Origin: Hymenobacter chitinivorans DSM 11115
GTDB taxonomy: Bacteria; Bacteroidota; Bacteroidia; Cytophagales; Hymenobacteraceae
Length of the DNA: 64,000 nucleotides
NCBI RefSeq assembly: GCF_002797555.1
Contig: NZ_PGFA01000002.1
Location: 558,001-622,000, forward strand
Reading direction: 5' to 3'
The notes under the pieces are model-generated. The model saw only the letters and a list, made by a program, of their open reading frames with translations. It had not been told where the DNA came from and searched no databases. Every line of letters starts with the position of its first letter. Position 1 is the stretch's first letter. Both the position numbers and the translations under genes were made by a program. Below are positions 24,050 through 32,405 of this stretch, piece by piece.

Positions 24050-24766
24050 TTACCCCAAATCCAGTAGCCAGCGGGGTGGCTCGGCCTCCAGGGCCAGGGC
24101 GCCCAGGTTGAGCCAAGCCCCAGCCCGGTCCAGTACGGCCGAGTCGGAAGTGACGACGATATCCGTCGTTTTGGCCAGGTTCCGGTCGGGGTTCATCACG
24201 ACTTCGGCCGTCCAGGGCAGGCCCAGCTCGGGGCCCAGCTCGCGCAGGCGGGCCGCCAGCCGGCCACTATTGGACACCGGCTGGTCGAGCAGCCACTGCA
24301 CGGGACCGGGCGAGAGGGGCAGCAGGGCCGCGGCGGCCAGTCGGATGGCCCGGTCGGTTTCCTGCACGGCGCGGTAGGTGCCGTGGATGCTGGATAAGTC
24401 GCGCAGGGCTCCGTCGCGGCCCCGCAGCACGATGCCGCCGCTCAGGGCCGTTTCGAGGGTAATCAATAGGTTGAAGCCATCAATGGCAACGGGCCGGCCG
24501 CCGAGGTCAGTAGCGGGCAGTAGCGTGGCCGTGCGCCGGGCGTACTGCTCCTCGGTGCAGGCGGCTCGGCCCACGGCCCAGCGCTGCCGCTCGGTCAGGG
24601 CATACCGGTCGCCGACCAGCTTCAGAGTAGCTGCCGGTGGGTAGCCGCGCGTGAGCAGCCAGGACAGCTCCCCGACGGCCTCGCGCAGCACCGGCACCCA
24701 GTCGGGCGCGAACAGGCGGGTATCGTTGGGGTGGGGGCCGCGGTGGCGGGTATCGGCAGGACGCAT
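24050..24766 (-). CDS. DUF434 family protein
   Basis: 238 residues. The N-terminal part (FAPDWVPVLREAVGELSWLL, LVGDRYALTERQRWAVGRAA) matches the DUF434 pattern. The second half (RPVAIDGFNLLITLETALSG, RDGALRDLSSIHGTYR) resembles a PIN-like nuclease-type fold with early and late acidic residues (AIDG; NSGRLAARLRE; TDIVVTSDSAVLD). No biochemical role is known to me. It is convergent with puuD, with a 9-base gap, and probably unrelated to the pathway. Family call is fairly firm; function is open. Confidence 0.8.
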   Translation of the reverse strand: MRPADTRHRGPHPNDTRLFAPDWVPVLREAVGELSWLLTRGYPPAATLKLVGDRYALTERQRWAVGRAACTEEQYARRTATLLPATDLGGRPVAIDGFNLLITLETALSGGIVLRGRDGALRDLSSIHGTYRAVQETDRAIRLAAAALLPLSPGPVQWLLDQPVSNSGRLAARLRELGPELGLPWTAEVVMNPDRNLAKTTDIVVTSDSAVLDRAGAWLNLGALALEAEPPRWLLDLG

Positions 24767-24844
24767 GGGCAGGAAACGGTAAGTAAGGGACGGGGCCTAC
24801 TAATCGGGGCAGGCAATTGGTTCGTAGGGGCCCTGATTGCTTGG

Positions 24845-25441
24845 TTAGATATAAGGGGCCAGCTCCCGGGCTGCCGCATCATCTCCGCTGGCCAGGTGGG
24901 CGGCAATGGCAGCCCGCTCACTCGCCGACTTGTTCTGGCTCAGCTTCTGCTGGCCTTGCAAGGACGTCACCTCCACCTCAAAAGCCACAATCCCGCGCAT
25001 CATGCCCGTTTTGTATTTCTCGGACAAACTATCCCACTGGGCCTGATAAGCCGGCTCGTAGGTGGCAATGAGCTGCTCCAGGGCCCGGGCCGTGTCGGCT
25101 TCGCCTTCGAGGGGACGCACCCGGCCGTAGGCATGCACGGCGATATAATCCCAGGTGGGCACACTTTCCCGCTTGTCGTAGAGGGTGGGCGAAATGTAGG
25201 CGTGGGGCTCGGTAAAGATGACCAGCACGTCTTGCCCGGCCCAGGATTGCCACTGCGGATTGGCCCGGGCCAGATGGGAAGTAAGGCGCACCTGGGTGCC
25301 TTCCACAGCCACGCTAAACGGCAGGTGGGAGGCAATGGGCATTTGCTGGTTGGTGCTGACCAGGGTGGCAAAGCCGTAGCGCTGCATGAAGGCCACGGCC
25401 TGGGCCTGGTCGGTGAGCTGAAAATTGGCGGGGATATACAT
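24845..25441 (-). CDS. FMN-binding PaiB-like protein
   Basis: 198 residues from the ATG at 25441. The frame stays open far upstream, but only as an antisense artefact over ureD. The sequence follows the PaiB/split-barrel flavin family: MYIPANFQLTDQAQAVAFMQ, ATLVSTNQQMPIASHLPF, HLARANPQW, VLVIFTEPHAYISPTLY and VPTWDYIAVHAYGRVR, with a C-terminal MMRGIVAFEVEVTSLQGQQK. Members bind FMN; one in Bacillus is described as a negative regulator of sporulation and protease genes. Here it is divergent from ureD, with about 145 bases between them. A regulatory link to urease is not evident. Confident on family. Confidence 0.9.
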   Translation of the reverse strand: MYIPANFQLTDQAQAVAFMQRYGFATLVSTNQQMPIASHLPFSVAVEGTQVRLTSHLARANPQWQSWAGQDVLVIFTEPHAYISPTLYDKRESVPTWDYIAVHAYGRVRPLEGEADTARALEQLIATYEPAYQAQWDSLSEKYKTGMMRGIVAFEVEVTSLQGQQKLSQNKSASERAAIAAHLASGDDAAARELAPYI

Positions 25442-25585
25442 TGGAGCAGGTAGCGAAGAAGGAAAGCGGGGAAGTAGGCAGCCGGAAGCCGGAAGCAGCA
25501 AGGTAATGGTCATTTGGCAGCCGGAAGGCGCCCGGCCGAAAAGCGTGGCCCGCGGGCTTTTTCTTTTGGACCTTTTGCGGCTGTC

Positions 25586-26515
25586 ATGTCGGCGGTTGCG
25601 AATTGCACGGTTACTTTGCCGGGCCCCGCCCGCGGTAGGGTTGGGCCGAACGCACTGAACCCCGACGGAATGAAGTGGAGCACCGTGGAGGTAGCGCAGG
25701 TGCGGGGCCAAAGCCGGCTCATCACCTGCCACAACCTCCAGCCCCTGAAGCTGCTGAACCCCAAGTCGCCAACCAGCGCCTGCCACGTGGTGCTGAGCAG
25801 CTACGGCGGCGGCATGGTCGCCGGCGACGCTATCCGGCTGCGCATTGGCGTGGAAGCCGGGGCCCGGCTCTTCGTCAGCACTCAGGCTAACACCAAGATT
25901 TTCAAATCCCTGGATGGGGCGGTGGCCGAGCAGCACGTGGCCGGCACCGTGGAAGCCGGGGCCCTGGCCGTCGTCTTTCCCGACCCGGTGGTGCTGCAGG
26001 CCGAGAGCCGCTACCGGCAGCTCCAGCACTGGCAGCTCCACCCCACGGCCACCCTGCTGCTGCTGGATTGGTTTCACTCGGGCCGCATGGATCAGGGCGA
26101 AAGGTTTGCCTTTACCAGCCTGCATTCCGAGCTGCGCGTGAGCCGGGGCGAAAGGCTGGTGCTGCTGGATAAGCTGAGTTTTGAGCCCGCGCACCACATT
26201 GCCGCCTCACCGGCCAACTTCGCCGGCTACCAAACCTTCTTCTCGCTCTACCTGGTTGGCAACCCGGAAAGCAGTTTATTCCAGCGCCTGGCCGCCCGCC
26301 TGGAGCAGCAAAAGATGCCCGGCAGCACGGGGCCCCACTTCCAGATCAGCAGCCAGGAGTGCCTGATAGCCGTGTCCCGGGCCAAAGCGGACGTGTATAT
26401 TCTGCGGGCCGCCGCCCACAGCCGCGCCGCCTTGCAGCCGCTGTGTGAGCAGCTATTGCAGGAGCTGGCCGCCGCGGACATGCTGGGCTACAACCCGCTG
26501 CTGCGCAAGTATTAG
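25586..26515 (+). CDS. ureD: Urease accessory protein UreD
   Basis: 309 residues from the ATG at 25586; a second ATG at 25670 (MKWSTVEVAQVRG) matches the usual N-terminus well and may be the true start, giving 281. UreD scaffolds apo-urease with UreF and UreG during nickel insertion. Family motifs: HNLQPLKLLNPKSP, LSSYGGGMVAGDAIRLRI, VSTQANTKIFKSL, VFPDPVVLQAESRYRQ, LLLDWFHSGRMDQGERF, LDKLSF. It is on the opposite strand from the other urease genes and convergent with ureG, unlike a single-operon arrangement. Confident. Confidence 0.93.
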   Translation: MSAVANCTVTLPGPARGRVGPNALNPDGMKWSTVEVAQVRGQSRLITCHNLQPLKLLNPKSPTSACHVVLSSYGGGMVAGDAIRLRIGVEAGARLFVSTQANTKIFKSLDGAVAEQHVAGTVEAGALAVVFPDPVVLQAESRYRQLQHWQLHPTATLLLLDWFHSGRMDQGERFAFTSLHSELRVSRGERLVLLDKLSFEPAHHIAASPANFAGYQTFFSLYLVGNPESSLFQRLAARLEQQKMPGSTGPHFQISSQECLIAVSRAKADVYILRAAAHSRAALQPLCEQLLQELAAADMLGYNPLLRKY

Positions 26516-26546
26516 GAGTTTGTCTATTAAATTGTTGGAAGACTCG

Positions 26547-26660
26547 GCTACTGTCCCCGGGCTCAAAAACAGTTGTTGGAAGTCCCGGGGACAGTAGCTA
26601 GGCGCAAAAACAATTGTTTCCGAGCCCGGCTACTTTCTCCACGACCCGGAAGTAGTTGTT
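26547..26660. repeat. Inverted and direct repeat cluster between ureD and ureG
   Basis: GCTACTGTCCCCGGG (26547-26561) is perfectly inverted at 26584-26598. Degenerate direct units of the form CAGTTGTTGGAAG / CAATTGTTTCCGAG / TAGTTGTTTTCGGG recur about every 35-60 bases to 26665. It fills the convergent gap and could act as a two-way terminator, though no clear U-tail is seen. Confidence 0.65.
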
Positions 26661-26677
26661 TTCGGGCCCTTGAGAAT

Positions 26678-27430
26678 TTACCGCCGGTCTTCGCGCACGG
26701 AGGCCAGGGCGCGGGCTTTGGCCTCTTTGATGTGGCCGATGATGTCATCCAGGCCGTGGCCGTCGATGGCGCGGGCGAAGAGGAAGGGACCCTCACCGCG
26801 CATCTTGCGCGAGTCGCGCTCCATCACGCCCAGGTCGGCTTTGATGAGGTCCTTGAGGTCAATTTTGTTGATGATGAGCAGGTCCGACTGGGTGATGCCG
26901 GGGCCGCCCTTGCGCGGAATTTTGTCGCCGCCCGACACGTCGATGACGTAAATCGAGTAGTCGACCAGCTCCCGGCTGAAGTGGGCGGCCAGGTTGTCGC
27001 CCCCGCTTTCCACGAACAGGAAATCGAGCTTGTTCTCGAAGCGGGCCATGAGGCCTTCCAGGGCGTCCATATTCAGGGAAATATCCTCCCGGATGGCCGC
27101 GTGGGGGCAGCCGCCGGTTTCGACGCCCACAATCCGATCCTCGCTCAGGGCGCTGTTCCGAATCAGGAAGTCGGCGTCTTCGCGGGTGAAAATGTCGTTC
27201 GTGACCACGCCCAATTCGTGCTCGTGGCGCATCCGTTCGCAGAGGGCCTTGAGCAACGCCGTTTTGCCCGTCCCCACCGGCCCGCCGATGCCCACGGTAA
27301 AGGCCCGCTGGCGGAAGTTGCGGTAGGAGGGCAGGCGGCGGGTTTCGCGCTGCGCAAAGTCGCCCGGCGACTCGTAGGCTTCGTGGGTGTGCCCGTGCAG
27401 CAGCAGGGCGAGTTTTTCGACGAAGGGCAT
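26678..27430 (-). CDS. ureG: Urease accessory GTPase UreG
   Basis: 250 residues. This SIMIBI GTPase powers nickel delivery to urease. P-loop [17 protein letters not shown], the nickel-binding CPH of [27 protein letters not shown] and the NKID guanine-specificity motif in [12 protein letters not shown] are all intact. The N-terminus has an extra segment with a short His cluster ([14 protein letters not shown], residues 12-25), which may bind nickel; no ureE is seen in the window. The adjacent 27431-27549 gap to ureF carries a perfect hairpin repeat. Very confident. Confidence 0.95.
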   Translation of the reverse strand: MPFVEKLALLLHGHTHEAYESPGDFAQRETRRLPSYRNFRQRAFTVGIGGPVGTGKTALLKALCERMRHEHELGVVTNDIFTREDADFLIRNSALSEDRIVGVETGGCPHAAIREDISLNMDALEGLMARFENKLDFLFVESGGDNLAAHFSRELVDYSIYVIDVSGGDKIPRKGGPGITQSDLLIINKIDLKDLIKADLGVMERDSRKMRGEGPFLFARAIDGHGLDDIIGHIKEAKARALASVREDRR

Positions 27431-27461
27431 GGAGTGAATGAGTGAAGTGGTAAATGAGTGA

Positions 27462-27538
27462 GTAGCGCGAACTTTGTAGTTCGCGTGCCAGAACGACTCG
27501 ACTGGCGCGGGGCACGCGAACTACAAAGTTCGCGCTAC
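27462..27538. repeat. Perfect 28-bp inverted repeat between ureF and ureG
   Basis: Arms 27462-27489 and 27511-27538 (GTAGCGCGAACTTTGTAGTT onward) are exact complements with a 21-base loop. It is likely one copy of a genomic palindrome family rather than a terminator, since ureG must be transcribed through it. Confidence 0.88.
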
Positions 27539-27549
27539 AGACGGACGGC

Positions 27550-28221
27550 TCAGTTCTGAAACAGCTTGGAATAGATGTCGTCGTGCAGAACCTGGGCCGC
27601 GTCGAGGACGAAGGCGGAGCGGGTGGCTTCGGCGTAGGTTTTACCGGCTTGGGAGGCCAGAATATGCTCGAAAACGGCGTAGAAATCGTGCTGGAGCTGG
27701 TGGCCTTCCATCGGGCCGAGGAAGCCCAGGCGGATGGCGGCGCTGAGCTGGTCGCGCAGCAGCATGTGTAGAAACATGGTCTGAACTTGGTCCAGGGCAA
27801 AACCCACCTGCTGCAGGCCCAGGGCAAATACCAGCGTGAAGTGCGGGGGCAACTCGTGTTGCATGAACCAGTTACTAATGCTGGTTAAGTTGGCCTCCGG
27901 GTAAAAGGAAACGAGCAGCTTAAGCCAGTTGCGGCCCTGCACCACGCTGGCCTTGTGCAGGGCCGGCACCAGCAGCAGGGCTTCGTATTCCTGGGCCACG
28001 GGCGCCAACTCAGGGCTTATGCCCCGCTGAAAGCAGGCGTGCATAAAGGGCAATTCCAGGCTGCCAACCTGCTGCAAATGGGAATAGAGAAAGTTGCGCA
28101 GCTCCGACTGGGTGCGGATCAGCCCAAACGTAATACTGCTTTCCAACCCGTAAGAATAGGCAAACGCGCCCGTCGGAATGGACGAGTCGACGAGGTGGAG
28201 CAGACGGGCAAATTGGGACAT
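27550..28221 (-). CDS. ureF: Urease accessory protein UreF
   Basis: 223 residues, normal length, all helical. UreF bridges UreD and UreG in the activation complex. Family features: LLHLVDSSIPTGAFAYSYGLESS near the N-terminus, QELRNFL-like QSELRNFLYSHLQQVGSLEL, and a C-terminal LLRDQLSAAIRLGFLGPMEG followed by HQLQHDFYAVFEHILASQAG. It starts 26 bases after ureC. Confident. Confidence 0.93.
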   Translation of the reverse strand: MSQFARLLHLVDSSIPTGAFAYSYGLESSITFGLIRTQSELRNFLYSHLQQVGSLELPFMHACFQRGISPELAPVAQEYEALLLVPALHKASVVQGRNWLKLLVSFYPEANLTSISNWFMQHELPPHFTLVFALGLQQVGFALDQVQTMFLHMLLRDQLSAAIRLGFLGPMEGHQLQHDFYAVFEHILASQAGKTYAEATRSAFVLDAAQVLHDDIYSKLFQN

Positions 28222-28247
28222 GAATGAGAGGAGTTACTAAACAAACT

Positions 28248-29963
28248 CTAAAACAGGCTATACAGCTGGGCCAGCGGCAGTTTGTGGGCTGGCTCACAGG
28301 TCAGGTGCACGCCATCCACCGTCACGCGGTAGGTTTCGGGGTCGACCTGGATGTTGGGCAGGTAGTCGTTCAATGCCATGTCCTTTTTGGCTACCGTGCG
28401 GCAGCCCTGCACGGCCACCACCTGCTTCTGCAGGCCGTAGGTGTTGCGCACTCTTTCCACCGAAGCCTGGGACACGAACACCATCGACGCCTTACCGATG
28501 GCTGCGCCCAACGAGCCGAACATAGGCCGGGAAAACGAGGGCTGGGGCGTCGGGATGGAAGCGTTGGCGTCGCCCATCTGGCTCTGCACGATGATGCCAC
28601 CCTTGAGAATCATTTCGGCCCGCACCCCGAAAAACTGCGGTTTCCAGAGCACCAAATCGGCCAGTTTGCCTTCTTCGATGGAGCCGATTTCGTGGGCAAT
28701 GCCGTGGGCCCGGGCGGGGTTGATGGTGTACTTGGCCACGTAGCGCCGGGCCCGGAAGTTGTCGGACGAGCCGGCCGCGTCTTCGGGCAAAGCGCCGCGC
28801 TGCTGCTTCATCTTGTGGGCCGTTTGCCAGGTCCGGGTTATGACTTCACCCACCCGGCCCATGGCCTGGGAGTCGGAGGAAATAATGCTCAGCGCGCCCA
28901 TATCGTGCAGGATGTCCTCGGCGGCAATGGTTTCCTGCCGGATGCGGCTTTCGGCGAAGGCCACGTCCTCGGGAATGTTCTTATCGAGGTGGTGGCACAC
29001 CATGAGCATGTCCAAATGCTCGTCGATAGTATTGACCGTAAAGGGCCGCGTGGGGTTCGTGGACGAGGGAATAACGTTGGGCTCCCCGCAGATTTTGATG
29101 ATGTCGGGGGCGTGGCCGCCGCCGGCGCCTTCGGTGTGGTAGGAGTGAATGGTACGGCCCTTAAACGCCGCCGTGGAGGTTTCCACGAAGCCGCTTTCGT
29201 TGAGCGTATCGGTGTGGATGCAAACCTGCACGTCATATTCTTCGGCTATGGTCAGGCACTGGTCGATGGCGGCGGGCGTGGTGCCCCAGTCCTCGTGCAG
29301 CTTGAAGCCCAGGGCCCCGGCCTCGACCTGCTCGCGCAAACCCGCGGGCTTGGAGGTGTTGCCCTTGCCCAGGAAGCCGAAGTTCAAAGGGTAAGCCTCG
29401 GTGGCTTTGAGCATCATTTCCAGGTAAAAAGCCCCGGGCGTGCAGGTGGTGGCCGTGGTGCCGGCCGCCGGGCCCGTGCCGCCGCCTATCATCGTGGTCA
29501 GGCCCGAGGCCAGGGCTTCGGGAATCTGCTGGGGACTTATGAAGTGAATGTGGCAGTCGATGCCGCCGGCGGTGAGAATCTGGCCCTCCCCGGCAATGAC
29601 TTCGGTGGTCACGCCGACGGTCATGCCGGGCGTCACGCCGGGCATAATGTGGGGGTTGCCGGCCTTGCCGATGCCGCTGATGCGCCCGTTCTTGATGCCG
29701 ATGTCGGCCTTGTAAATGCCGGTGTAGTCGAGCACCAGGGCGTTGGTAATCACCAAATCCAGGGCTTCGTTCTGGCTGATGCCGGCGGCCTGGCCCATGC
29801 CGTCGCGCAGCACCTTGCCGCCCCCAAACTTGCATTCCTCGCCGTAGACGGTGTAGTCCTGCTCAACCTGAATCAGTAAGTCAGTATCGCCCAGGCGGAC
29901 TTTGTCGCCGGTGGTGGGGCCGTACATATCGGCGTAGGCGCGGCGGGAAATGGGGAGGGACAT
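28248..29963 (-). CDS. ureC: Urease alpha (catalytic) subunit
   Basis: 571 residues, full length. It hydrolyses urea to ammonia and carbamate at a dinickel site. Ligands: HxH in [12 protein letters not shown], carbamylated Lys in [15 protein letters not shown], His in [13 protein letters not shown] and [13 protein letters not shown], and Asp in [15 protein letters not shown]. The flap Cys/His stretch [18 protein letters not shown] is intact. Here urea would come from ureide breakdown as well as from outside. It lies between an unknown gene (34 bases upstream) and ureF. Very confident. Confidence 0.97.
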   Translation of the reverse strand: MSLPISRRAYADMYGPTTGDKVRLGDTDLLIQVEQDYTVYGEECKFGGGKVLRDGMGQAAGISQNEALDLVITNALVLDYTGIYKADIGIKNGRISGIGKAGNPHIMPGVTPGMTVGVTTEVIAGEGQILTAGGIDCHIHFISPQQIPEALASGLTTMIGGGTGPAAGTTATTCTPGAFYLEMMLKATEAYPLNFGFLGKGNTSKPAGLREQVEAGALGFKLHEDWGTTPAAIDQCLTIAEEYDVQVCIHTDTLNESGFVETSTAAFKGRTIHSYHTEGAGGGHAPDIIKICGEPNVIPSSTNPTRPFTVNTIDEHLDMLMVCHHLDKNIPEDVAFAESRIRQETIAAEDILHDMGALSIISSDSQAMGRVGEVITRTWQTAHKMKQQRGALPEDAAGSSDNFRARRYVAKYTINPARAHGIAHEIGSIEEGKLADLVLWKPQFFGVRAEMILKGGIIVQSQMGDANASIPTPQPSFSRPMFGSLGAAIGKASMVFVSQASVERVRNTYGLQKQVVAVQGCRTVAKKDMALNDYLPNIQVDPETYRVTVDGVHLTCEPAHKLPLAQLYSLF

Positions 29964-29997
29964 GAAGATTGACGATTAGCTGTTATTCAAATTGACT

Positions 29998-30552
29998 CTA
30001 AAACTCACTCATCAGCGTGGCTACAAGGGCAGCCGAGTCGATACTTAATCGGCGAAAATGCCCTTGTAAGCCAATGTGTGACACCCTTCCCTCTTTTCCC
30101 TGCGGAAGCTCTTTCTCTTGACCAGGTTTGGGCCCGAAACGCAGCATGTGGGCTACAGCAGTTGGCACACTGAAGTCGAACCGCAAGTTTGACCCTAGAC
30201 CGGTGGCCGCCTTTTCAATGCAGCTTCTGGGAATGAGGTGTCCTAAGTGGGGCTGTTGCTTTAGTAGCGGAAGCGCCAACGTGTCCCAAAGTTCACCATC
30301 AGGTTTACTGACCCTCTGTTGCTTCAAGTAACTATCTGCATCCTGAATTTGCTCTACCTCTAGCTTACCAAGAATAAACAGCTGTCCGTCTTTTATTGCA
30401 ACTGAGTAGATAAGGTCGCCGGGCATCACTTTGCCCAAGGAAGGAACGGAAATGTGTGGACCACCATAAACTACCTGTAATGGCCCGGCGTCATTGGCTT
30501 GCGCGAGACGTTTGCACCATTCATTGGGCCAAAGAATGAAGTAAGAGTTCAT
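29998..30552 (-). CDS. Unknown protein embedded between ureAB and ureC
   Basis: 184 residues; I do not recognise it. Its start overlaps the ureAB stop (ATGA, 4 bases), so it should be translationally coupled to structural urease, and ureC follows after 34 bases. Base composition looks visibly lower in GC than the flanking urease genes, with more varied codons, suggesting later acquisition. The N-terminus [20 protein letters not shown] followed by strand-rich [20 protein letters not shown] and [10 protein letters not shown] resembles PUA/EVE/ASCH-like beta-barrels that bind modified bases or small ligands. The C-terminal third has HGL-type basic stretches ([11 protein letters not shown]). The fold suggestion is inference; a urease role is only contextual. 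Confidence 0.75.
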   Translation of the reverse strand: MNSYFILWPNEWCKRLAQANDAGPLQVVYGGPHISVPSLGKVMPGDLIYSVAIKDGQLFILGKLEVEQIQDADSYLKQQRVSKPDGELWDTLALPLLKQQPHLGHLIPRSCIEKAATGLGSNLRFDFSVPTAVAHMLRFGPKPGQEKELPQGKEGRVSHIGLQGHFRRLSIDSAALVATLMSEF

Positions 30553-31292
30553 GGCTTAACAGGTAGTTTGTCTAGCGCTGCCTGCTTCTGCCCTGTCTCA
30601 TCCAGCTTCCCATCAATCCACCCATTGCCCCCATACACGATTCTCTCGCCGCCCAGGGCTACCAGCGTCACCCGTTTCCGCTCGCCGGGCTCGAAGCGCA
30701 CCGCCGTGCCGGCCGGGATGTTGAGGCGGAAGCCGTAAGCCGCGGCCCGGTCGAACTGCAGGGCGGCGTTGGTTTCGAAAAAGGGGTAGTGGGAGCCGAC
30801 CTGCACCGGCCGGTCGCCCATATTCACCACTTCAATTTCCACCGTGTCGCGGTTTTCGTTCAGGATCAACTCACCCTCATTCAGCTGGTACTCACCGGGC
30901 GTGTCGTTGATCAGGTTGTCGGGCGTGGCTACGGCGGCGGTTTTCGTCAGGCCCGAGCCGTAGAGGGCCAGGGCCGGGTCGCCGGTTTCGCGGCAGATGG
31001 GGTGGTGCACCGTGACCAGCTTGGTGCCGTCGGGGAAAGTGCCTTCCACCTGCACCTCGTGAATCATCTCGGCCACGCCGGGCATCACGTCCTGGAAGCC
31101 CAGCAGCAGCTTGCCCTTGTTCATGAGCGTCGTCACGGCTTCCCCGTCGCGGATGAACTCCAGCAGCTGGGTGGCCAGCAACGCCAGGGCTTCGGGGTAA
31201 TTCAGCAGCAGGCCGCGGGCGTAGCGCTTCTGGGCCACGAAACCGGCCTGGTGCAGCACCAGCTTGTCGAGGTCTTTGGGAGTCAGGTGCAT
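30549..31292 (-). CDS. ureAB: Fused urease gamma-beta subunit
   Basis: 247 residues. Residues 1-100 are UreA (gamma): [61 protein letters not shown] and [10 protein letters not shown]. Residues about 128-240 are UreB (beta): [60 protein letters not shown] and [21 protein letters not shown]. The linker is about 28 residues. Such gamma-beta fusions are known, for example in Helicobacter. It is the first structural gene of the minus-strand urease set and overlaps the next gene by 4 bases. Very confident. Confidence 0.96.
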   Translation of the reverse strand: MHLTPKDLDKLVLHQAGFVAQKRYARGLLLNYPEALALLATQLLEFIRDGEAVTTLMNKGKLLLGFQDVMPGVAEMIHEVQVEGTFPDGTKLVTVHHPICRETGDPALALYGSGLTKTAAVATPDNLINDTPGEYQLNEGELILNENRDTVEIEVVNMGDRPVQVGSHYPFFETNAALQFDRAAAYGFRLNIPAGTAVRFEPGERKRVTLVALGGERIVYGGNGWIDGKLDETGQKQAALDKLPVKP

Positions 31293-31331
31293 GGCGTAGG
31301 GGAGCTGATTGTTGGGAGTTGATGGTTTACA

Positions 31332-31504
31332 CTGTCATCCTTCATCTGGCGTCCGCCTGCGAAGGACCTTCCTCGTCTGAGTGATAAGCTTTATTCAACG
31401 CACCAAGCTTTTTATGCTTCTATAATAAAAGGCTTTGGTCCGTTGGCACTTCGCTGTGGTGGGGTAGGAGAGGAAGGTCTTTCGGCTGCGCCTCAGGATG
31501 ACAG
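31332..31504. mobile_element. MITE-like element, copy A (173 bp)
   Basis: Ends in the terminal inverted repeat CTGTCATCCT / AGGATGACAG. The inner ends also match (GCGAAGGACCTTCC against GGAAGGTCTTTCGG). There is no coding capacity. A second, clearly related copy lies at 44792-44951, sharing GATAAG, CTTTATT and GTGGGGTAGG blocks in the same order. It sits between ureH and ureAB. Confidence 0.8.
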
Positions 31505-31512
31505 ACTTAGAA

Positions 31513-32112
31513 TTATACATTCTCAAAAACCATCCAGGCCCCGTAGCCCACGCAAAGGCCCGACGAGAGCAGGATGCTCCCAAACTTCAGGGCCCGGTTA
31601 ATTTTCATGCGCCGGGTAAAGGGAATACTGCACAGGCCGGCCACCACGAACATGCCCAGAATCGAGCCCAGCCCGAAGACCAGCATGTAGAGAATACCGG
31701 GCAGGGGCCGGCGGATTTCGCTCATCACCAGTAGCACCAGCGCCCCGCTGCCGGCCAGGCCGTGCAGCAGCCCCACGGTGTAGGCCAACCGGTGCTGGTA
31801 GCGGGCCGGGCGCACGTTCACCGGCTTATTCCAGCCCACCAGCCGGCTCACGCCCATGGCCACGAGCAGCACGCCCACGGCCGCTTCAAAGTAGCCCGAT
31901 GTCAGAAACGTGACCCGGCTGAGCAGGATGACGGAGCCCACCAGCACCAGCATCGTGGTGTGGCCCAGGCCCCAGTATATTCCGTCGCGCAGGGCCTCGG
32001 CCGTCGTCTCCCGCCGCGACACCAGATTGCCCACGGCCAACAGATGATCCGGCTCGAAGGCATGGCCCAGGCCGGCCACCGAAGCAAACATAATCGGGAC
32101 TAAAGCTTCCAT
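31513..32112 (-). CDS. ureH: UreH-type nickel transporter
   Basis: 199 residues from the ATG at 32112; a GTG at 32172 would add 20 residues. A six-helix membrane protein of the NiCoT/UreH group, with the metal-selectivity motif His-x4-Asp-His in GLGHAFEPDHLLAVGNLVS. Further signatures are DGIYWGLGHTTMLVLVGSVI, GVLLVAMGVSRL and YTVGLLHGLAGSGALVLLVM. It would import Ni2+ for urease. It precedes ureAB on the same strand with a MITE-like element between them, and is divergent from the hybrid kinase gene. No ureE or other nickel chaperone is seen. Confident. Confidence 0.88.
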   Translation of the reverse strand: MEALVPIMFASVAGLGHAFEPDHLLAVGNLVSRRETTAEALRDGIYWGLGHTTMLVLVGSVILLSRVTFLTSGYFEAAVGVLLVAMGVSRLVGWNKPVNVRPARYQHRLAYTVGLLHGLAGSGALVLLVMSEIRRPLPGILYMLVFGLGSILGMFVVAGLCSIPFTRRMKINRALKFGSILLSSGLCVGYGAWMVFENV

Positions 32113-32405
32113 TCCGAGCAGCGCATACCAAATGCTTGAGCCCTCAATATAGAAGGTAGGCGGGCTTAGCACCGCCGGAATCGAATATTTCCTTGAAAAA
32201 AGTTGTTACAAGCAAGCCCACCACCCGCGCCGGCGCTAGCTGAAAACGGATTCGTGGGTAGGAGCGGGTTTCAATTGGCGCGGGCCTTGGTTCAACTAGT
32301 CGGGGCCGCCGTTGGCATGGTCACAGAACCCATTCGGCCAAAAAACTCCTGCGCTTGCCGACTTCTCCATTTCTTGCATAGTTGCTTGTTATTGTAGTGC
32401 CTAGT

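Noticed and set aside
25442..26197. N-terminal extension of the PaiB-like protein
   Set aside because: It is antisense to ureD and reads as low-complexity sequence; the family N-terminus MYIPANF begins at 25441.
28224..29879. 551-codon plus-strand frame
   Set aside because: Antisense to ureC; composition is that of a shadow.
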